A stretch of DNA of 64,000 bases, taken from assembly GCA_008508345.1 (NCBI GenBank), contig QNGE01001727.1, positions 59,622-123,621 of the forward strand, read 5' to 3'. This DNA is from Paragonimus westermani. Taxonomy: Eukaryota; Platyhelminthes; Trematoda; Plagiorchiida; Troglotrematidae. The notes below the pieces were generated by a model that saw only the letters and a list, made by a program, of their open reading frames with translations, ran no database searches and had not been told where the DNA came from. Below, piece after piece: positions 47,724-59,700 of the stretch (positions within the stretch are counted from its first letter, which is position 1; each line of letters begins with the position of its first letter). The position numbers were made by a program, and so were the translations under genes.

Positions 47724-50700
47724 GTAAGCCATAATGTTATGTTTTGTAATATCAGACTGACTAGTAAGCCTAACGTGTAAAAACGTACTGAGCATTTCTA
47801 AGTTATTTTGGATTTCAATTAGGACACACCTGATATTTTTCATGACGACTTTTTTGTCCTGGTTCTGTCATATATACCTTGAATCAATTGCACAGTGCGT
47901 GTTTTACTCACCGTTTTTCCATCGTCATCTGTACTCGGGATAATTGGATAGACTTATTCTGCCACGAAGCATTTCCCTGAATTAAGGTCAGCTGCACAAG
48001 TCGACACTAGTAATGCCGCACCATCCTGCTTACACCCTAAACATAAACAGACAAACCTCAGCTTATATTTGTACTAAATAATTTAGGTGATTGCATTCGG
48101 TTGCCAAGTACTTCCCATGCACTTATCAAATTGAACATTACGAACGATTAACAATGGATAATTGGCTCGGCAAGACTAAATACGGAAAATATTTAATGTT
48201 TATATCACAAAACACAATTTTAGTGTAATACCGGAAAATAGACTATCCACTAAGACTTTGCGATTTTGTATGCGTAGCGGGGAAAACTCGTAGTCGTAAC
48301 AGACGCTGAAATGGAACTATTTTTTAACTCAGAATGGACTAAGGGTACGCAACATGATAGCGATTAAACTACAGTTGTCTACATAAATATTCAATCTCAC
48401 CAAATTTATCAACCACTATTAACTCTCTGCGCACACGTACGTAAATTCTGTCAGTCTTACACACGCCCCCTGGTTCACGTACCTGACAACCTTGTCACTT
48501 GCCATTGTTTCTAAACATGCACATATGGCTTGTGGTAATCATTGGTGTAATTGGATTCCTGAATTACCATTGCAGACGACGGTAAAGATGGTAAGTCACA
48601 TCATGTCGCATGACGTTATGACATGAATATTTCCGTGAATATTTCGCCTCACACTAGAACAGTGCCGTGTGTGTCAGTTGGATCACACTATTTGACTCTC
48701 CATCTTCCAGCGTTCACCCTAGATCAAATTAACGGTGAGATTAATGCAAAATGACTTTATTCTATCAAGTTCGGAGCTTCATCACACAATTTGTGTAAAT
48801 ATCATGAGTACCGACATCACAGTATTAAAAGTGAGCTTACCATACAACTGTTAGAAAATTTTCGGACCATCGCTAACGAACAATGTGTTCAATCTTTCAT
48901 TCTTCACGATTTAGAGTTACATAAAAGTACGTTTTACTGAAACGCATATCGCGTGCCTGCAAAATCAATGAGACATACACTTGATTCACTCGACACACAC
49001 ACTCATAGTCATAAAATGAGACAGTTCAGTTGTGTATGAAAATTTAATCAGGAACCACTAGCTGTTCGACAGATTTTGAGGAATCAGGTACTTATTAGGG
49101 AAATGTTGGTGTTGTGATGTATGTCAGCGTGTCTAAAATAAGGCGCTGGTCTGCCACCGTCAAATGTGAAACACTTAGCTGGCTGGAAGTATATGATCAA
49201 TAACGTACATATCAGAGTAAATTCACTTCCTTTGCCTAGAGCACCCACCGTGTATACTTTGTAATTGTCAGTATGCCGAATGGAAGATGGACACATACAT
49301 AATTAGGTTTTACAGATATAGCAAGACAGGGCTGTAATAGCGTATCGTTTGTCATCCTCGAAAACACTGACGATTTCAAGTTGTGACACTTCCCTATGCT
49401 TTCTTAAGAACTGATCACTCAGTTGGTTTCTGCGTTCTGAGCTACCGGCATTCTTTCGGAATATATTTCATATCAGTAACTACAGGAGCCTACGTGACGA
49501 TTTTTAAATTATGTTCTTGCTATCATTCATTCAATAGTGTGGAAGTCTGTTGCAGCCTCAGGTGAGACAAGAGTTGTACAGTGCTTTGAACCTTCTTTCA
49601 TATTTCACGACAATACAACAACCACGAGCAAACACTCAAGTCAAAGTTAAATTAGTGTGAGAGCGCGGAGACGTTTTCTGTCCACTGCGTTTACGTTGCA
49701 GGTAATATGCGAATGTTCCTCTTACAAGTCCTACTAATCAATCAGTGCACACGGGATAATAAGTATGGTGTTATCTCAGGGACATATGTGATTTCACACT
49801 CACTCTTCTGGTGAAGAATATTTAGTTGTAACTCCTCGGGAAGTATTCAGCATTCAATCAGTACATGTGCTGATATTCTTGGATGGTATCCAGTACGTAG
49901 GTACTGCTGAACTCTGGCTTGAAACATCTCTGGAAATCCTCAAATATCAACTTTATGAAACAAACTTCAATTTGAGCCTAATTCAGTAAAGTTCTCATTA
50001 GGCACAAAAAACACGACTCACCTACAAATTAAGGGCAGTAGTTAACAGCGGAAACAGCAGAATAACGTACAGTCCACTATTCCCACGACCGGACTGTGAA
50101 ACCAGGTTGTGTCGTTCATGTCACTGATTCAATTCAGATTCGGCCCATGTTGTTCAACAGTGGGTAGGTGAGATATGTAACGGATTTTTTGCTCCAATAA
50201 CCAGTGAGTGTCTATCAAGGCATAACCGATGGATTATGGTTGTTTGTTTAAAAAAACTGAACAAACTGGTAATCGTCATTAGTGACGTAGTTCAGTGGAT
50301 TAATATGTCACGCCGTAACATATAGTGTGCACTACACCATATAAACTTCTGAAATTATCAACCCACTATTTAATATTCAGACAAACAATTCCTCCAATCT
50401 CGTGAGTTACTGACTATGACAGTGCGACTTACATTTTCAGTAAAAAATTCTTGTAATTTCTTGTTCACTGTAAGATATCCGCACCAAATTTAGTACGAAC
50501 GAAGGTGTACAGTTTGGGCGTCGTGTTTAACATGTTATTGATAAACAGATTGGGAATAACACAACGTTACGATTCAACAACACTCCTGAGGAAGGCCATC
50601 CGAGGTGGTTGAAACGTAGAGTATTACAACTTGCTCGTAACGTTGTGTTATTCCCAATCTGCTTATCAATTCATATTCACTGCACGGAAAGTTCAACTAA

Positions 50701-53700
50701 TGTGGCGATATTTACCTTGATTACTTTCAGGCGGAACGGAGGGTAAATTGATTGCTTGATGTGTTTTATTGTCTTGACAGACACGGTGAGCTAGCTGTGC
50801 ATCAGCTACTTGCGCGACAACTCAAAAATGCGAACTAATTATCTGCCAGTTACGTAACCACCGGTATGTTATGATATTTTCAGCGCATGCTGATCGCGAT
50901 ACTGGTAAGCGGAGTTAACATTTTGGCTTGGATGACACCAGCGGGTACAGCACGGAAACAACATTCTGGGATTTACGTTCATCTACATGTATTCGCGATT
51001 TTAGTTGCTGCGGAACTGAAAAAAAGTGGTAAGTTGAATGTTTCGTTGAGTGTGTTCATGCGAGTACATTCAATCGTATAATTGCAAGAAAGAGACAACA
51101 TATATGAGGAACATAGACGAATATTCACATTAAATTATTACAATATGAACTGCAGCGGACCAACTTCTCACTTCAGGTATGTTCGGTCTATTCTTCAACA
51201 AAATAAATTAAAGATGTTAGCACGGATTTCTGCTTGCACTCAACTCTTCAAACCTTCAAACCAATTCGCTTTCTGATTCACACAGCAAATAAGACATATA
51301 CAAGTAGTGAGTGTGAATGTATTTTTAAAACCAGCATCTACTAGAAAATATGTGTTGTATAATCATCCCGACGAATACCACATATTACCTGTGTTTTAGA
51401 CCAAAAATTGCGGTTTCCTTCTTATGAAGTGATGAGAAATTTTAGACAAATATGAAACTAACAAAAAGATTAATACTACTGGAATTGTAAAAAGTAGCTC
51501 AGTTTTAATTGTTTGCACATATACTGCGCAGATTTGACAGCCTATATAGTTAAGAAAATCTGCCGAATTTAAATTTTGTCCGCTTGAATCACCAACTGAT
51601 CTGCTGCATAGCTGTCGAGGTCCCAAGCCGGCCGATCTGATTTCGAAAAGATATGCGTCCCTACCGATGGTAATGAATCATTTAGAGAATCGGGCAACTT
51701 GTCTTCGAATAATCTAATCGAAAATTGCGATCAACGAAATAGATCGTGTGGAAAGATGAGCAGCTCACCTGTAGTTATTTTAGACTGCACCGATTCTGTT
51801 AGAGCTTAACTCAGAGTATATCACCATTATCTTCCTGTTTTCCCTACACTGTTCGTTAAGGGGATCGAATGGTTCTTTCTGGTAAGTGGCTTGGTAACAT
51901 CCACCATAGTAACAGCAAGATATCACAAAGCCCTATAACTTAAACCTAATAGGCATCTGCCAATTTTTCCGCCCAAAGTCGTTGAAGCCTACACAAAAGG
52001 TGAGTTTCGACTTATATTAAATCGGTATCGTCGAATAGGTAGAGGTGCAGGTAAAATTATGTGAACAAATTTCCATTAACCCTGTAACCCAGTGCTCTGT
52101 TTTCATGTTTCGTCACAACTTTGTAACATGACAAACATACATACATATCTACATACATGCAGGTGTTGATTTTGATGAGTACACTGATTTTTTTTATATA
52201 AAATAAAACAACTCATAAAAACCGCTTGTTATTGACAGTTCCTGACGAGTTCCTGGAACGTGAGTTACTTCTTGGCTCGCTATCAATTGCGAGCGAGTTA
52301 TTCAGAAAGACCACGCTGGTAGAAGTCATTAGAACAAGTGGATTATAAGTGATAAGAAGAGTATTCACAATTCCACACTTCATGTGTCCTTTATTGCCTT
52401 GTATTAGCTCACGAACAAGAAATGATTGTGTCTATCGAAAATAACAATTATATTTACCACAAAGGAAAATCATTTCATTCTGCGTATCAATGATTTAGCG
52501 TAGTTCGCCTTACTCAGACACTACTTTGAATTAAGTACTCAGAGCATCCCACGCTGCAGCTTTCTACCACAAACTAGGAATTTCCGCTTAGCACCTAGTT
52601 AGTTTGATGTAATAAACCGAAAAATCGGAAGTCATATCATACCCATTATTGATTTGCAAATCACTTCTTGAATCTCATACGGCCCACATAAATTAAAAGC
52701 AAATGATTACAGTTTTTCAATAGCTTTTCAAGCACTGGTCATGTTTTCATTTTGATTGGAAATTAGTCATACAGTGGCTAAAAGAAAGTGAGTTTTTCAA
52801 TTAGTATTACATTCTAGCGAGCATGGCACGTAGAGAAGAAGGCAAACAGAATAAAATATTCAAATGTCAAACAGAAATCATGAGAAATACTATGTATAAC
52901 CATATTGTAGTAAGAAGGCGTCCAATAAAGCACAATCTTTATTGTCCAAATCGCCAGTCACATGCAACGCGCGCTCTCTCGTTTATGAGTTATAATTCCA
53001 ACCCGCAACAACCCCGGTTTCCGTTCTCACGTCGTGTGCACTTCTGACCGGTTTACATGTGTGATCGGCGCCTTCTATCGGAGGGTTTTCCGCTTGTCAT
53101 TCCTCGTCTGTTTGTCCGATTTCGTTGCGCGATGGCTCGTCCGGCTGCTCGTCCTGTCCGCCATCCACCCACTGTTGGCCTTGACCGTATTCCAACATCG
53201 TGTTTCGAGATGTTCCTCTGAATGTTGGAAAAACCACGCCTCCGAACTGGCCGTCTGTCGTATTTCGCCTGCCCTGCCTCGCCCGTTGGTCCGATCCAGT
53301 CGAGCGATGACTCATCCGGTCGCGCACGTTGTTCTTGATCCGATCGCAGCAGGCTTTTGAATATACCTCCCCACGTTGAGGTCTTCGGGCGACCTTTCGA
53401 AAACTCGCATCTCCGACGTGACAATCAAACCACAATATAACTGGTAAAGTAAACCACCACATATAAGCCAACTGATCAGTTGTGCTGTCCCAAACAGAAT
53501 CAGTATCTGATTCGCATACAATTTTCGGCATATAACTTTAACATTCCTGAAAATTTTTATCACGTATTCAGCACCAATGACCGAATAGAACTTGAAGTCC
53601 CATTCAACCATCCTGCATTACATACAAGGGACTCTTAATCCTCACTGAAATAACGGTATTATGGGACAACCGGCGAATAAGTTGGTCGAAAAACTTGATT

Positions 53701-56700
53701 TCTTCGGTGAGAATACCAATCGACGCATTCTTCCTGTTAGAATATAAAACTGTGTATGCAGTGGTTTGAATTTTTATAGGAAACAGTCAAACTGAACTAT
53801 AGAGATCACGAGTTATTGGTGGATCAGCCAATAGAATGCTATTCAAAACATTTCAAACGTACGTTCAATTACTGCAAGGGTTGCAGCGATACAATAAATA
53901 GTAGTGGAAACAAATCTGTGTATATGTGAGAGACACGTTATTTAATATATACGCTATCTAAATGCCCTCGTATACAACGATTCCATCAAGACAAAAAGTG
54001 TGTTGCGAAGGTCCAAGATTTACTAAAGAGTGGCCAAATTAACTGAACCGCAAAAGGCTTGTTAATTTGAATGACATCCCACTGCTAAAACTGGAAGTTT
54101 CCGTTGGACTCGAAACGACTAAAAAACGGCATGAGTAGGCGCAACACTCGTTTCACCAACCGAACTACAAAGTCACTCAACGCATTCGGTTATATGGAGT
54201 CTACCAAGTGATTCACAGAACGGACTGGTTTAGCAAGATTTCTCAAATAGTTCACATTGTAATCTACCAAATCAGCTCTCAACTTCTTAAAAATGCGACC
54301 AAAGTAGTGAATTCATAAATGCTCCTTTTGTCAAACCAATCGGTTCCCATCAAGTAATATTGATGTATAATAATACTTTCATAAAGACAAACTCGATGAC
54401 GTATATCTTGGTAAGTGTTCAACAAGTACTAACTTCGAAATTTGGGCTAAATATAAGGTTCTGATGGTTGGGAACAGTGGTGGTGTTGTTCGTAGCTTGG
54501 GTTGATGGTTTTGGTATTGATATGTTCGTCGAGCTTGGCATTTAGTTTCTAAACGTTTCGTCACCAAGCGAGGTGACATCATCAGTGCGTGAGTGTTTCA
54601 AGACCATACACTTAAACACTCACGCACTGATGATGTCACCTAGCTTGTTGACGAAACGTTTTCAACCTAAATGCCAAGCTCGGCGAATATATCAATACCG
54701 TGTACATGTGTAGTTTGTACATGTAGTATGTACATGTAGTTTGTACATGTGTAGTTTGCACAATGCAGCATCACCAACCCCCCTCGATTTTATTCACGTT
54801 TCCGCTGCAGCAGAGGAGAATCACTTGAATGGCTGTAAGTTTTTGCAACTCTAAGTTTCACACGAAACTGTGAAATTAAAATGCACCGTATTCTCCAGGA
54901 TACTGAGTACATCTGGTCTGAATTACACCAACTTACGGCTATCCTGGATCATATGAATCCACTTAATTACCGCTCCAAAAATTCTTTCCACTCTTTTAGA
55001 TATGACATCTATGCAAATGAGTGAGTCATGTTTGGTTGATTTAATAAGTGTATGCCAAAAGGAACAGCCTTCGTAAAACAATACTCAACAGTTAATTCGA
55101 GAAGAAAACTGAAAGAATTTTTGCTGTACTAATCTTCAGTTGTCGATCGCTATCGCACACGTAAGTTACGTTTGAGTTTAACGTCAATAAGTATTTTGTT
55201 GTAAGGGCTCACTTGATATCAGCAGGTGAACAATTTATTATATAATGAATTCCAATCAACACACTACAAGCTGCGTCGGTGTACTACTGACGTTGGAGTG
55301 TCGTCAAGTTTTACCAGGTTTTTAGCACACTTTGACAGTGAAGCATAAACCAACTTGGTCGGTGTTTACCTTCCTCTGAAGAGAGAATGAAGATAATATT
55401 TTAACAAACACTTGAATCTATTATCAAGGAACTGTTACTGACGTTTTTAGAGACCCGTTAGTTGCAACTCCAGTTCTGTGGCCACTATTCTTAACCGTTG
55501 AGAAGGTGGTGCCCTGCTGTGAGCTCAAGCATTTTCCATCCTCATTGCCAAACAGATTTCAAGTTATTCATTTATTCTAACTACTGAGGGAAAGTGCAGA
55601 ATAAGTGTTGCGTTAACCGCTAATTTAAAATTCATTTTCAAAATAAGGAATACTTCAGTTGATACACCGCTCAACTCAATCAAGATTTTTAAAAAATAAC
55701 CTGGCTGGGTTTCCTTTCCTAAAAAACTGACATGGTATGATATTATGAAAACGTGTGAAACGTGCTACACCACAACGGCTGTAGAAATGTTGGAGCTTAG
55801 GCCGAAATAAGAAATCATAGGAGAGGGACATTCTGGAAGCATCAAAAATGTGTTTGATTGGGTTTGGAGTTTCATAAGTTAAGCTGTGTGTCTCACAGAA
55901 ACCCAAGTTTAGAAGTTTGTTTTCGCCTCATGCGTTCTAAGCTGCGACAATAGTTCATTTGACTAACAAATGCCGTCTGTCGAGAACTATCACAGGCAGC
56001 TTGCCAAATAAACAGCAAATGAGTATTTCCACTTAATCTCTATTGAACTACTCAACGGTACATTTGACCGAGGCATACATAATTATTCAATACGCTTACC
56101 ACTTTGGGAAACACATGAACCGAGTTAAGTTAACAGTATCTGGCAGCATGCGAGAATGTTTACTTTCATGTAGACCACATAACAAAATTAATGCTTTAAC
56201 ATGCTCTAACTGAGAATATCTCTCCAACATGATGCTTGGCACTGAGTTGTTTACGTGTATAAATGACATCTCTATTAAAGACACGATATTTTAAACATTC
56301 TTATATAGAGCTTGCACAGATTTGATGGAACTGAGTGAATTTGTCGGGCCCCCTACTTCGATGATATCCGTGTTGATCATTTGCTCCAATCTGCTGAACT
56401 GCTCTAACCACCAGTTTCTCGCATTTTTCTATTGACAGGATTTTCGACTCCGCAAGGTAAGCGATAATGGATGGGTACATACAAAGAGCAGATTATGTAA
56501 AACAGCAACTTTGCATTCATTTTGTAAACAGAAACCGACTGATGGATTGAAACCTCTTAGAAGTGTTCTACCGTTCAAATGGTAAATTGTTGTATTCATA
56601 GTGAATGAAGTGGTGTATTTCATAAATTAATTGAAATACATCACTTCTGTTCTCATCAGTGAGGCTATGCTTACACACGTTCTGAACGAAGTTCTACTCA

Positions 56701-59700
56701 GTGGGATCTTCTAATATTGGTCGAGGATGAGAACAGTAAGCTCTGCGAATTTAGACGGTTAAAACTGTGGACAACAAGTTGTCATGAGCTTTGATTCAAT
56801 CAGCTTGAAAAGTTCCACATCCGATTCCGTGGTCTGCCGTGCACAAGATTCCGTAGTACAAGTTATATTGATTAAGTAGTTGGAAATCGGGAAGAAAAAT
56901 TCAATAAATATGAGATCCCCATATATTTAACTTCAAGCACTTTCTCGGGGATACCACTGGTATAGGAGATGTAGTACCTGCAAAAACGCCGAAGGCTCAT
57001 GATTTGTTACCGTCGAAACAGAATGCCATAAAACATCCTACTGTCCACGGTTATATTTGATTATAAAAACGACTAGAGCACTTTGGCAGAACAGAAGGAT
57101 AATTAGTTTATTTCCGTAAGCTGCCTTTCAATGTTTTACTTCCACATTTGCGTTCTATAAAACTAGTCATTAACAGAAATTATAATCCTATGTTTCGTCC
57201 TAGACCCTAATCAAGACGGTAAGTTTCATAACTTCTTAAGAGCTGATAGTGAAGTCGCACAATTGGGCTATTTTACTTTCAATGTAATTACACCTAATGC
57301 TTTTCTAGTTTTCAACTTGGACATAGTTGATCGTGAGTCCAGTTATTTTTGTGTGTATATATATCTGTATTATTTACATTAACATTGTGTACTGTACGAC
57401 AGGTGTAGGTCCCAACAAACTCCAGTAACTACTGGTCTGCAACGAATACAATTAGATGTTTTGTTGTTTTATAAAGCTGCCTAAAAATTAAAAAAACGAA
57501 TGTAAACCTATAATGTGTTATCACTTTATTTAAAAAATCACTGCATTCCATCCACTACAATGTTAGACTGTGGATCTCGTAAGTGATACGCACGTTCTTG
57601 AAATCTGTTTAAAATTGAATTACATTGCCACAAACTCGCATATCTTAGAGAGGTTAACATCTCAGGATGTGCTGATCATTTCATTTTGTAAAGATGAGTG
57701 ATTTTGAATTGTGTCGATGTAACATAGGACACCTATCAATGCGTAAGAAAATGGATATCCTTAAGAACTATGTACGTTTCTCGAAATGCTTGAACAGAAT
57801 AAACATTTCTTACAATCTCGGCTACTGCACAAACTTTAAGATACCTCCAAATTGGTTTGTCATCCTGCTCATCAGCTACAAATTTAGCACACATTAATTA
57901 CGATTGTCAAAATCACTTGCATTTACTTTGAAGACAACTGCCAGGCGTCACTATTTACACGGATTCTAATATCTCTAGTAACAAGTTGCAAACGTGTGTT
58001 CCGTGTTCAACAAATGTCTGTCGCACACCACTGGCTTCATCCAAGTGCGCACAAAATTTGTTTACCTACACAGTGAACCTAAAATCCATACACCACTGTG
58101 ATAAATCCATATGAATAAGATAAAAAATCCTCGAAATTCAGTTAGAAGTATGCAAATTGTGAGGTTGACATACTAAAATCGTTGACTTCAATCTAACTGA
58201 TTGCAAGGCTATTGGTTGGATTTAACAAAACAGTTATTGTGTCTTTTATCGAGACATTCGGAAAACCCGAACACTGCGTACACAAGGTTTCGACTGAGCT
58301 TCTGGATGTTATTTATTACTTATTATTTGTTATCATAATTGTCATTATTTATTTGTCTAGTTGCAGTAGTCTCACAGACACGAAGGTTGGAGGGTAAATT
58401 CCGCCTCAGACAAGGATACGCACTACTGATGAGTTCTGATCAGAGCGAAACTCCAGCCTAGATTTTTCTACATATTGGGCGGCAGAAAGACGTTTCTGAA
58501 TGCAAACCATGAGATCGATTGTAGGTGGTCAACTTGGTATTAGAAGGTAGCACATCGCGCACCTACCAGGCAAACGCAGGAAAACAATAAACCGTCCGTG
58601 GGTTCCTAACGTTATTTCACAAACTAACACAAATTGTAATCAATTGGAAAAAACAATTCCTATTGTTTCGAAGGGATATTTGAGAGTTATTCCTGCCTTC
58701 GATATCAAAGCACAAATGGTTTTTAAACAGTGCTCTAACCATAAGTATTTATTCGAGCAAATTTTACAACAACGAATTGTCTACTTTGTAATTAACACTA
58801 CTCAAAATGATAAAATTGATTCGTACTTTCAGTGTGGTCTTCGTTCTTACACTGCGGTAAGCAGGAAATTGTTTAATAATTATCTATGAGTGCATTTACA
58901 ATGAAACATCCGACGGGCACCTAATGTCCGAAAACCCACTGGAATATTTGTGTGAACATTACGCTGTTAGCGTAGCCAGATATCAGTTATACATGAAGTG
59001 TGTTTGTAATTCTCAATCCAGATGTACACTTGACATCATTTTGCAAGAAGAAGTATTCCAGTATTATGCTTTCAAGCATTGCATAGCATGTCTTACTCAG
59101 CAGTTTACTAGCTAGAATTTCGAATTTATCCAAAAAGTTAATGTAACACTTCACTTGACGTGAAAATATTCTACGTTTTCTAGCCCCACCATCCTACCAA
59201 ATGATAATCACATTCAGCCACAAAAGAAGGCTCTGAATAAAATGTTTGTAACATGTCTGGTTCAGGTGGTAGACATTAATCAATGAAGATCTAATCCTCA
59301 AGACCTAAGTCGAAGGGTCTATCCTCAACATTTCTAATGACAGCAAAGTAACACCTCATACACTTCCGGTCATTATTGTTTAAAAAACCGCAAATGGAAT
59401 TTTCGTTCCAGCTGTGAGGCGCTGTTTGACGGCTCTCAAGAATTCGGTTGCCTTGGTCCCGTTTCGGACCAAAATGTAGTGTGATGTAATGCAATTGTTG
59501 CAGGTTACAACATATTTACTAGTAGTATTTATGGCTTAACCATAAAGTGAATTTGGCTTATTCATTGCTACTGTCAACTATATTCACAAGGTTGCTTAGT
59601 ATTATACTGTCTAGACTCTAACGTGTCGGCTGTTCAAATAACGTGATGTATAATTAAGCCGGGATTTCAGGGGATACGAAGTTTACAAGCGTATTGGTAA

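Noticed and set aside
47755..47762. 8-base AG...GTAAGC unit after exon 1
   Set aside because: Not a multiple of three, and in phase 1 it makes a TGA stop.
53681..53705. 25-base unit before GTGAGA in the micro-exon region
   Set aside because: Length breaks the frame and the acceptor has no pyrimidine tract.
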